This document shows, piece after piece, positions 23,515-30,469 of a DNA stretch of 32,363 nt. Positions within the stretch are counted from its first letter, which is position 1. Each line of letters opens with the position of its first letter. The translations under genes were made by a program, and so were the position numbers. The notes under the pieces are model-generated. The model saw only the letters and a program-made list of their open reading frames with translations. It did no database searches and was not told the origin of the DNA. Source of the DNA: Planctomycetota bacterium (lineage in GTDB: Bacteria > Planctomycetota > Phycisphaerae > Sedimentisphaerales > Anaerobacaceae). The DNA lies in assembly GCA_020350405.1 (NCBI GenBank), contig CP070715.1:1729190-1761552 (forward strand), given 5' to 3'.

Positions 23515-25167
23515 GTGTTGCTTTTCGGCCGGCAGAGGTGGTTTATGCAAATTAGGTTGAAGCGAATTTGGGTTAAGGTTTTGCGGGCTTTTCGGTTGAC
23601 GCCGCTGTCCTTGGCGGAGAAGTGCCGGGTCGCATTTGGCGCGGCGGTGGTGCTGACGCTGACACTGGCGCTATTTATTCCTTATGCGTGGATGCGTCAG
23701 CTGACGAGGCAGATTCCATTGGACGCCGGTCGAGCGAAGGCCGAGATGCTGCTTCGCAGTCACTTTCAGTTGGCAGAGCCGGGAGATACGGCCCTTGCCG
23801 TGCTGGACAGTACCGGCGGCGTGTTGGATGTGGACCACTCGCAAATAAAGTGGATTCGCTTTGCAAGGCAAAATGAAAAACAGCCCGTACAGTTGAGCAG
23901 ACAACAGCAAGAGATGGTTGAATCACTGAAGGCGCGGCCGGAGCGGGACGATTTAATTCAGTTTGCAAAGGAGCACGGCATTGTTTATAGTAATTATGTG
24001 AGGGTTTTCCGTGCCGCGGACAGCTGTATAAGCTGCCACAATCCGGAGGGTTCTGCCGGGCCATTTAGACTAAATGAGGCTGTAGGTGCGGTGGTGATTC
24101 ACCGGCCGGCCGCCGGTATGAGCCGGACGGTCCTGTTAAATCGGGTCTGGATAACCGCTGCATTTCTGATTGCGGGGGCAGGGGCGTTCGTAGCGTTTTA
24201 TATGATAACGCAACGGGTAATCCTTCGCCCCATTCGCCAGTTGCGGGCAATCGCAAACAATGTCGCAGAGGGCAATTTGGATATCCGAAGCGCGATACAG
24301 ACAGGCGATGAATACGAGAAATTAGCCGACGCATTTAATCATATGCTGGACGGGCTGCGGGCTGCGCAGGAGAAGCTGCGCAACGCAAACAAGCAGCTCG
24401 ATGCGAAAATAGCAGAACTTTCGGAGCGAAATATTGAGCTGTTTAAGGCGAACAAGGTCAAGAGCGAATTTCTGGCGAATATCTCGCACGAGTTCCGGAC
24501 GCCCTTGAACGCGATATTGGGCTTTGCCGAAATCCTGCGTGAGAAGCCAGGCACACTAAGGAGCGAAAAGGGGCGAAAATATGCCGAGAACATCATTGCG
24601 GGGGGAAAGAGCCTTTTGAATATGATTAACGACCTACTGGATTTGGCGAAGACCGAGGCGGGCAAAATGGAACTGCACATTGAAAAGACCTCGATACCGC
24701 AGCTTTGCAAGACAGTTGTGGGTTCTTTCGCAGCACTTACAAAAAAGAAAAAAATCAAGGTCAAACTATCGGCCGAGAGCGATATACCCGAGCTGATGAC
24801 GGATGCGGGCAAGGTCCAGCAGATACTCTACAACTTTCTAAGTAACGCGGTGAAGTTCACGGCGGAGCGCGGCAGGATTGAGATTCGAGCGAATATGCTG
24901 GATGACCAGACGGTTCGTATTGCAGTTTCCGACACCGGCTGCGGCATTGCAGAGCCGGATAAGGAAAAGATATTCGAGAAGTTCCGCCAGGCAGACGGCT
25001 CGATTACGCGTGAATCGACGGGCAGTGGGTTGGGCCTTGCAATCTGCAAGGAACTCGCCACCATGCTGGCGGGTACTATCGGTATGGAAAGCGAAGCCAG
25101 TAAAGGCTCAACTTTCCGGCTGGATATCCCCGTCACCCTTACCAAAAACGGAAATCACAAGACATAA
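23515..25167 (+). CDS. Sensor histidine kinase with haem-c-type (CxxCH) sensory domain
   Basis: The start is either the GTG at 23515 (550 residues) or the ATG at 23545, which has GAGGTG upstream. A membrane segment lies at about 43-62 and another at about 213-238. The region between is outside the membrane and carries CISCH at 171-175, the covalent haem-c attachment motif, in a Tll0287/DUF3365-like context. A HAMP linker follows (ILRPIRQLRAIANNVAEGNL), then a coiled coil, the HisKA domain with the phosphorylated His325 in ISHEFRTPLNAILGF, and an ATPase domain with NFLSNAVKF, DTGCGI and GSGLGLAI. It probably senses redox state or a gas through haem. No response regulator gene is adjacent, so its partner is elsewhere. 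It starts 2 nt after the MscS-type gene. Confidence 0.85.
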   Translation: MLLFGRQRWFMQIRLKRIWVKVLRAFRLTPLSLAEKCRVAFGAAVVLTLTLALFIPYAWMRQLTRQIPLDAGRAKAEMLLRSHFQLAEPGDTALAVLDSTGGVLDVDHSQIKWIRFARQNEKQPVQLSRQQQEMVESLKARPERDDLIQFAKEHGIVYSNYVRVFRAADSCISCHNPEGSAGPFRLNEAVGAVVIHRPAAGMSRTVLLNRVWITAAFLIAGAGAFVAFYMITQRVILRPIRQLRAIANNVAEGNLDIRSAIQTGDEYEKLADAFNHMLDGLRAAQEKLRNANKQLDAKIAELSERNIELFKANKVKSEFLANISHEFRTPLNAILGFAEILREKPGTLRSEKGRKYAENIIAGGKSLLNMINDLLDLAKTEAGKMELHIEKTSIPQLCKTVVGSFAALTKKKKIKVKLSAESDIPELMTDAGKVQQILYNFLSNAVKFTAERGRIEIRANMLDDQTVRIAVSDTGCGIAEPDKEKIFEKFRQADGSITRESTGSGLGLAICKELATMLAGTIGMESEASKGSTFRLDIPVTLTKNGNHKT

Positions 25168-25253
25168 AACGGCGACAGCCCGACAGTTGCGATTGTTTTC
25201 ATTTCTCATTAGACTACAAAGCAAATTGCCATTTAACTGTAAAGGGGAAAATT

Positions 25254-27305
25254 ATGTATCTGAGATATTTAGTTGGTTTTGTTTTGTTGAGTATAAGTGT
25301 TGCCGTTTGCACAGCGGCCCCCGGTGAGCAGACTCATCCGTTTTCGGTCCACGACATACTGGCGATGGAGAGGATTTCGGACCCGCAGGTTTCGCCCGAC
25401 GGCGAGTGGATTGTTTTTGTGCTGCGGAAGACCGACCTTGAGGAGAATCTCGGGCGGACCGACCTCTGGCTGGTTGGTGTGGATGGCGTGGGACTAAGGC
25501 GTCTGACATCGCATCCGGAAAACGATTTTAATCCCCGCTGGGCCCCCGACGGCAAGAGCATATGGTTTCTTTCGAAGCGGTCGGAGTCGTCACAGGTCTG
25601 GCGGATAAGAATCGACGGAGGTGAGGCGGAACAGGTAACAGATTTGCCTCTGGATGTCGGCAATCTGGTTGTCTCGCGTGATGGCAGGCACATCGCGTTT
25701 ACGATGGAGGTTTTTGTAGACTGCAATAGTATCGAGTGCACAAAGGACAGGCTCGACGAAATCGAGAACAAAAAGGCGAGCGGGCGGATTTACGATAGAA
25801 TATTTGTTCGTCACTGGGATACGTGGAAGGACGGCAGGCGTTCGCACCTGTTTGTGATGCCGACAAAAGGAGGTGAACCAATTGATGTGATGCAAGGTAC
25901 GGACGCCGATACACCTTCGAAACCCTTTGGCGGTCCGGGGGAGATTACTTTTACGCCGAACGGCAGGGGAATTATCTTTACCGCACGTGATGTGGGTCGG
26001 GAGGAACCGTGGTCGACCGACCTCGACCTTTACCAGGTTTTCATCGACGGTTCGAAGCCGCCAAGATGTCTGACCGAGAAAAATCAGGCATGGGATACAG
26101 GTCCAGTTTTCTCACCTAATGGCAAGACACTCGCATATTTAGCTATGGTCAGGCCGAGGTACGAATCGGACCGCTTTCGAATCATCCTCAGGCCCTGGCC
26201 GGAGGGCAAAGAGCGGGTTTTGACGGAGGATTGGGACAGAAGTCCCTCGTCAATCTTTTGGGCGCCGGACTGCCGAACCATCTATGCAAGGGCAAGTAAC
26301 ACAGGGCAAAAATCTCTCTTCGCCATTGATGTAAAGACCGGCGAAGTTCGTACCGTGGTCAAAGATGGCTATGTCAGTTCGCCACGCGCGGCAGGTGAGA
26401 AGATTATTTACGGGCTGGATAACCTCAGGTCGCCGGTTGAATTGTATTCAGTCAGGCCCGACGGCAGTGATGTACGCAAAATAACCAAAATCAATGCAGA
26501 AAAAATCGCTGCCGTTCGGATGAGGGAGCATGAGCAGTTTTCTTTCAAAGGATGGAACGATGAAAAGGTCTACTGCTATGTTGTAAAGCCGGCGGATTTT
26601 GACGCGAGCAAAAAGTATCCGGTGGCCTTTTTGATTCACGGCGGCCCGCAGGGTTCTTTCGGGAACCATTTCCATTATCGGTGGAACCCACAGGTGTATG
26701 CCGGGGCAGGTTACGGAGCGGTCATGGTGGACTTTCATGGCTCGGTAGGATACGGCCAGGCCTTCACCGACTCAATCAGGGGCGACTGGGGCGGCAAGCC
26801 TTTAGTGGATTTGCAGAAGGGCCTTGCCACTGCGCTAAAACGCTATCCGTGGATGGACGGCGAGAGGGTATGCGCCCTAGGCGCTTCATTCGGCGGTTAT
26901 ATGATTAACTGGATTGCGGGCCAATGGCCGGACGGTTTTAAGTGCCTGGTCAATCATGCCGGCACTTTAGATGAGCGTTTTGGGTATTTTGACACGGAAG
27001 AATTGTGGTTTCCCGAGTGGGACCATATCGGGACACCGTGGGACAATCCGGAGAGTTACGAAAAACATAACCCTGTCAACTATGTCAAGAACTGGCGGAC
27101 GCCAATGCTGGTTATTCACGGAGCAAACGACTTTCGAGTCGTAGAGACGCAGGGCTTGTCCACATTTAACGCCCTGCAGCGGCTTGGTATTGAAAGTAAG
27201 CTGTTGTACTTTCCGGATGAAGGCCACTGGATAAACAAGCCGGCAAACTCAATCCTCTGGCACGAGACGGTCCTCAGCTGGCTCGATGAATGGGCGAAAG
27301 AATAA
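25254..27305 (+). CDS. Exported S9-family prolyl oligopeptidase-like peptidase
   Basis: AAAGGGGAAA precedes the ATG. The 683-residue protein starts with a signal peptide (about 1-22). The region from about 30 to 420 is a beta-propeller with TolB/WD-like repeats (DPQVSPDGEWIVFVLRK, RWAPDGKSIWFLS, FSPNGKTLAYLA). The alpha/beta hydrolase domain follows, with an HGGPQGSFG oxyanion region, the nucleophile Ser545 in GASFGGYM, Asp626 in HGANDFRV and His658 in DEGHWI. This is an intact S9C-type catalytic triad. The enzyme should cleave peptides outside the cytoplasm; such peptidases serve nutrient peptide uptake. The exact specificity is unknown. It stands between the kinase and coaD without obvious operon links. 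Confidence 0.9.
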   Translation: MYLRYLVGFVLLSISVAVCTAAPGEQTHPFSVHDILAMERISDPQVSPDGEWIVFVLRKTDLEENLGRTDLWLVGVDGVGLRRLTSHPENDFNPRWAPDGKSIWFLSKRSESSQVWRIRIDGGEAEQVTDLPLDVGNLVVSRDGRHIAFTMEVFVDCNSIECTKDRLDEIENKKASGRIYDRIFVRHWDTWKDGRRSHLFVMPTKGGEPIDVMQGTDADTPSKPFGGPGEITFTPNGRGIIFTARDVGREEPWSTDLDLYQVFIDGSKPPRCLTEKNQAWDTGPVFSPNGKTLAYLAMVRPRYESDRFRIILRPWPEGKERVLTEDWDRSPSSIFWAPDCRTIYARASNTGQKSLFAIDVKTGEVRTVVKDGYVSSPRAAGEKIIYGLDNLRSPVELYSVRPDGSDVRKITKINAEKIAAVRMREHEQFSFKGWNDEKVYCYVVKPADFDASKKYPVAFLIHGGPQGSFGNHFHYRWNPQVYAGAGYGAVMVDFHGSVGYGQAFTDSIRGDWGGKPLVDLQKGLATALKRYPWMDGERVCALGASFGGYMINWIAGQWPDGFKCLVNHAGTLDERFGYFDTEELWFPEWDHIGTPWDNPESYEKHNPVNYVKNWRTPMLVIHGANDFRVVETQGLSTFNALQRLGIESKLLYFPDEGHWINKPANSILWHETVLSWLDEWAKE

Positions 27306-27337
27306 GCAGCTTATTCAGATGCGATGCGCGAAGCGGT

Positions 27338-27365
27338 TTGACGCGTGGGGCGGTTTGGGTATAAT
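27338..27365 (+). promoter_or_regulatory. coaD promoter
   Basis: TTGACG (27338-27343), a 16-nt spacer and a perfect TATAAT (27360-27365) precede coaD. Transcription would begin near 27372, giving a leader of about 20 nt that carries the ribosome binding site. Confidence 0.6.
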
Positions 27366-27391
27366 AGCGGCTTTGGAAAAGAGGTGCAGGA

Positions 27392-27895
27392 ATGGCCAAG
27401 AAACATGTAAGGGCGATTTTCCCCGGCTCGTTCGACCCGATTACAAACGGGCATTTAGACGTTATTAAACGCGGCATAGAGCTCTTTGACGAGCTTATTA
27501 TCGCGGTCGGTCGAAGCCCCATAAAGAATCCGCTGTTCACGCCGGACGAGCGGGTGGAGATGATTGCCGAGCTGGTGGCGGATATACCGGGGGTCTCGGT
27601 GGAGAGCTTTGACGGGCTGACGGTCGAATACGCCGCCAAGAAAAAGGCCGAGGTTATTCTGCGGGGTCTGCGGAGCCTTACGGACGTACAGTATGAGTTC
27701 AAGCTTGCCATGACCAATCGGGCGGTGGCGGGGATAGAAACTGTTTTTATTATGACGAGCGAGGAATACGGCTTTACCAGTTCGACCCTGATTCGCGAGG
27801 TCGCTTCATTGGGCGGCAACGTCTCGAACCTGATTCCGAAAAATATCTACGACCGCGTGCAGCAGCGCCTTGAAAGATTAAAAAATCAACAATAA
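27392..27895 (+). CDS. coaD: Phosphopantetheine adenylyltransferase
   Basis: The 167-residue protein matches CoaD throughout. FPGSFDPITNGHLDVI (10-25) holds the nucleotide-binding (T/H)xGH motif as NGH, RGLRSLTDVQYEF is the conserved central block, and YGFTSSTLIREVASLGG carries the family's SSTxxR motif. It catalyses transfer of AMP from ATP to 4'-phosphopantetheine, the penultimate step of coenzyme A synthesis, in the cytoplasm. It has its own promoter at 27338. The PTPS-like gene follows after only 14 nt. Confidence 0.97.
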   Translation: MAKKHVRAIFPGSFDPITNGHLDVIKRGIELFDELIIAVGRSPIKNPLFTPDERVEMIAELVADIPGVSVESFDGLTVEYAAKKKAEVILRGLRSLTDVQYEFKLAMTNRAVAGIETVFIMTSEEYGFTSSTLIREVASLGGNVSNLIPKNIYDRVQQRLERLKNQQ

Positions 27896-27909
27896 GTTGC
27901 TCTGCAAGG

Positions 27910-28320
27910 ATGCAGCGTCAATGTAGGTCGGGTAGCTGGAGTTTTGTTTTGTTTACAGTCAGCGTAGAAACGCACTTTTGGGCGTCACATGAGTTGGCCC
28001 TGCCGGACGGCTCAAGAGAGCCGCCGCACCAGCACAACTGGGCGGTTACCGCCGAGGTCAGCGGCAACGAGCTCAACAGAATGGGGCTTGTAATGGATTT
28101 TCAGCGGCTCAGGACGATGCTCGATAGTATCGCTGGCGAGCTCGATAACACCACCATTGAGAAAATCGACTATTTCCAAAAGAACTGCTCGTCTGCTGAG
28201 AACTTGGCCAGATATATATATGAGAGGCTTGAACCCAAACTACCTAAGGGCGTAAAACTTGAGGTGGTCAGGGTTGGTGAGGAGCGGGGTTGCTCGGCGA
28301 AATTCAGCCAGGATGGTTGA
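27910..28320 (+). CDS. 6-pyruvoyl-tetrahydropterin synthase / QueD family protein, non-canonical active site
   Basis: The 136-residue frame begins at the ATG at 27910, but the recognisable fold starts at FTVSVETHFWASHEL. A TTG at 27949 with GGAG upstream may be the true start. Two of the zinc-binding histidines sit in the HQHNW box, and the third is probably a histidine of THFWASHEL. The usual catalytic cysteine of the C-x3-HGH motif is absent: here the sequence is GSREPPHQHNW, with Glu three residues before the first His. GLVMDFQRL and the C-terminal glutamate region (LEVVRVGEERG) are present. The family makes pterins or the queuosine precursor. With this variant motif the reaction cannot be assigned. 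It may be cotranscribed with coaD. Confidence 0.8.
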   Translation: MQRQCRSGSWSFVLFTVSVETHFWASHELALPDGSREPPHQHNWAVTAEVSGNELNRMGLVMDFQRLRTMLDSIAGELDNTTIEKIDYFQKNCSSAENLARYIYERLEPKLPKGVKLEVVRVGEERGCSAKFSQDG

Positions 28321-28440
28321 GGCCGCCGGCCCATTAGGACGCATTACCGGGTGCACGGCCCCTTAGAGGGCAAAAACTGTGTGGGAACCAGAGGATGGCC
28401 AAGGGGCAAAGGGGCAAATCGGCCTACAGAGGCCCTTAAA
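28321..28440. other. Intergenic region between the PTPS gene and the mcsA promoter region
   Basis: This stretch is rich in GGCC and GGGGCAAA repeats, including AAGGGGCAAAGGGGCAAA near 28400-28417. I see no gene, tRNA or clear terminator. Confidence 0.3.
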
Positions 28441-28549
28441 ATTTGACGATTATTCAAATGGAATGCGCGTATAATCAATACGTAATAAGCCGGCCGCTGA
28501 GACGGACCTGTAAATTTGACAACACCTCAAGGCGGAATTCTGGTATAAT
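28441..28549 (+). promoter_or_regulatory. Tandem inverted-repeat promoter elements upstream of mcsA
   Basis: Two copies of one arrangement lie 73 bp apart. Copy 1 is ATTTGA-N7-TCAAAT (28441-28459) followed by TATAAT at 28470-28475. Copy 2 is ATTTGA-N7-TCAA (28514-28530) followed by an extended -10, TGG plus TATAAT at 28544-28549. The distance from repeat start to -10 is 29 and 30 nt, and both contain GGAAT after the repeat. The second would give a leader of only about 14 nt before the mcsA ATG, and the first about 88 nt. The repeats resemble operators. They are not the direct heptamer repeats of known CtsR boxes. Confidence 0.55.
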
Positions 28550-28569
28550 ACGGAAAAGGGCGTACTTGC

Positions 28570-29067
28570 ATGTATTGTCAGAACTGCCAAGAAAAAGAAG
28601 CGACTATTCATCTGACCGAGATAACGGACGGGCTGCGCACTGAGACGCATCTTTGTGAGCAGTGTGCCCAGAAAGAGGGCGTAGCGGTCAAAAGCCAGCT
28701 TTCTATCAATGAGCTGCTGAGCAGCCTGCTTGCAAGCCAGCCGTCGGACGACGAAGTGTTCGGCGATTCCAAGCAAAATACCTCTTGTCCGCACTGCGGC
28801 TCGACATTAGAGCAATTCACCAAGAACGCGGTGTTAGGTTGTCCTTATGATTATGAGGTCTTTGAGAAATCGCTGCTGCCGCTTATCAAAAAGGCTCATA
28901 ACGGCAAAAAAACCCACTGCGGCAAGGTCCCTTCAAAAACATCAACAGGTACAAAAAAGCAGATAGAGCTTATGAAGCTGCGCCAAGAACTGGAAGCAGC
29001 GGTGCAAAACGAGGATTACGAACTGGCAGCCGAATTGCGGGACAAAATAAATCAGCGCGAAAAGTAA
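28570..29067 (+). CDS. mcsA: McsA-type protein with zinc-binding pairs and UVR motif
   Basis: The 165-residue protein starts MYCQNCQEKEATIHLTEI and has four CxxC-type pairs: CQNC at 3-6, CEQC near 34-37, CPHC near 73-76, and a later cysteine pair that is less regular (LGCP, with THCGK). The C-terminus is a UVR motif (LRQELEAAVQNEDYELAAELRDKI). This is the McsA layout. In Bacillus, McsA activates the arginine kinase McsB and the two feed damaged proteins to ClpC. The mcsB gene follows after 30 nt. There is no ctsR or clpC next to it here. The short leader and the tandem elements upstream suggest a stress-controlled promoter. Confidence 0.85.
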   Translation: MYCQNCQEKEATIHLTEITDGLRTETHLCEQCAQKEGVAVKSQLSINELLSSLLASQPSDDEVFGDSKQNTSCPHCGSTLEQFTKNAVLGCPYDYEVFEKSLLPLIKKAHNGKKTHCGKVPSKTSTGTKKQIELMKLRQELEAAVQNEDYELAAELRDKINQREK

Positions 29068-29097
29068 CAAGCGATGTTTGCAACCGGATAACCTTAT

Positions 29098-30222
29098 ATG
29101 AAGCTGACCGATATAAGTGCTAATATAAACGAATGGTTTGACGGCTCGGGGCCGCTGGCGGATATTGTCATATCCTCGCGGATTCGTTTAGCCAGGAACA
29201 TAGCGGGGCATAAGTTCCTCAGCCGCTGCTCCGTCGCTGAGAAGTCAGAAATACTAAAGAAGCTCAGAGACACGCTGATGTCCCTGGAGCTGGGGGACAA
29301 AGTTTTCTATCTCAGCGTGGACAAAACCTCTCTTCTGGGCAGACATTTCCTTGTGGAGAGGCACCTGATCAGCCGGCACCACGCTTTCGGCAATGGGCCC
29401 CGCGGGGCGGTCATCGCCCAGCGGGAGTTTTTCACCGCAATGATTAACGAAGAGGACCACCTCCGAATCCAGGTACTAAAAGGGGGGTGTCAGCTGAGCC
29501 AGTGTTATGAGCAGATAAATCGTATCGATGATATGATAGAGCAAAAGGTGGATTACGCCTTTAGCCCGCGCTACGGTTACCTGACGGCGTGTCCGACCAA
29601 TCTGGGCACGGGGATAAGGGTCTCGGTAATGCTGCATCTGCCGGCGTTGAAGATGACCGGCCAAATCGAGAAGTTCCTGAACGCGACGAGGGACATGGGC
29701 CTGGCTGTGCGGGGCCTGTTCGGCGAAGGCACCGAGGCGGCAGGCGATTTCTATCAGATATCCAATCAGGTGACGCTCGGGGCTTCAGAGTCGGACATAA
29801 TATCGCTGTTTGAAAACGCGATTATTCCCGAGATTGTTGAATACGAGAATGCGGCGAGGAACCAGCTGCTATCAAAGGAGCCTGAAGTGCTCGACGACAA
29901 AATCTCGCGGGCGATGGCGCTTTTGCGAAATGCCCATCTTATAAGTTCTCAGGAGGCGCTGTTTTTGTTAAGTCACCTGCGCATGGGTATTAATATGCGC
30001 GAGCATTTGGGCGCTTCGACGCCGGCAATAGAGAAGCTGTCTGGGCTAAGCGATGCCAGCAGGGGTACGGACAAGTCCGAGACACTTTCCATCAGTACCA
30101 TAAATCGCCTGTTTATGCTTACTCAGCCTGCACATCTGCAGTTAAACTACGGAAAGCAACTGGGTCCTGAACGCAGAGACGCACTCAGGGCCGAAATAAT
30201 CCGCTCAGCACTTAACGGATAG
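29098..30222 (+). CDS. mcsB: Protein arginine kinase McsB
   Basis: The 374-residue protein carries the phosphagen-kinase-type fold of McsB. Key motifs are SSRIRLARNIAGHKF, NEEDHLRIQVLKGG (the McsB form of the loop) and LTACPTNLGTGIRVSVMLHLP with the conserved active-site cysteine, plus RGLFGEGTEA with FYQISNQVTLG for nucleotide binding. The C-terminal helical part (about 290-374) is present, so the protein is complete. McsB phosphorylates arginines on damaged proteins and marks them for ClpCP. It forms a pair with mcsA. The ribosome binding site is weak, which suggests coupling to mcsA. Confidence 0.95.
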   Translation: MKLTDISANINEWFDGSGPLADIVISSRIRLARNIAGHKFLSRCSVAEKSEILKKLRDTLMSLELGDKVFYLSVDKTSLLGRHFLVERHLISRHHAFGNGPRGAVIAQREFFTAMINEEDHLRIQVLKGGCQLSQCYEQINRIDDMIEQKVDYAFSPRYGYLTACPTNLGTGIRVSVMLHLPALKMTGQIEKFLNATRDMGLAVRGLFGEGTEAAGDFYQISNQVTLGASESDIISLFENAIIPEIVEYENAARNQLLSKEPEVLDDKISRAMALLRNAHLISSQEALFLLSHLRMGINMREHLGASTPAIEKLSGLSDASRGTDKSETLSISTINRLFMLTQPAHLQLNYGKQLGPERRDALRAEIIRSALNG

Positions 30223-30393
30223 CGGTTACGGGCCAACAGCGGTCGTCGCAGGCGCGGTGTGGACGACAGGCCGCTTATATCTGCCAAAATGGCACGTTCC
30301 GCTGCGCGCACCAAGTCCGCCATCGGGGCAAATCAAATATAAACTGCTGCAATTAAAGACCTTAGGCAAATCAGCCAACGCGGAGTCTATAGC
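30223..30393. other. Intergenic region upstream of the dnaK promoter
   Basis: It has no ORF with support. I looked for the CIRCE operator (TTAGCACTC-N9-GAGTGCTAA) and did not find one. The GC-rich left half contains several complementary pieces that are not convincing as a terminator of mcsB. Confidence 0.35.
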
Positions 30394-30409
30394 TGGCACA
30401 GCTTTTGCA
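30394..30409 (+). promoter_or_regulatory. Sigma-54-type promoter of dnaK
   Basis: TGGCAC (30394-30399), five nt and TTGCA (30405-30409) match the -24/-12 consensus TGGCACG-N4-TTGCA at every invariant position, with GG and GC exactly 10 nt apart. Transcription would begin near 30420, about 50 nt before the dnaK ATG. A CATAAT follows but has no matching -35. Sigma-54 promoters need an enhancer-binding protein, which is not in the window. Confidence 0.55.
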
Positions 30410-30469
30410 ATTGCATAATGTGCAAGCTTTACGTACAAAGAAAATTATGTAAGCGAAAGGAAGCTGACT

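Noticed and set aside
28441-28530. CtsR operator upstream of mcsA
   Set aside because: CtsR boxes are direct repeats of GGTCAAA-type heptamers. Here the TTTGA/TCAAA units are inverted.
30223-30469. CIRCE element upstream of dnaK
   Set aside because: No TTAGCACTC/GAGTGCTAA repeat is present.
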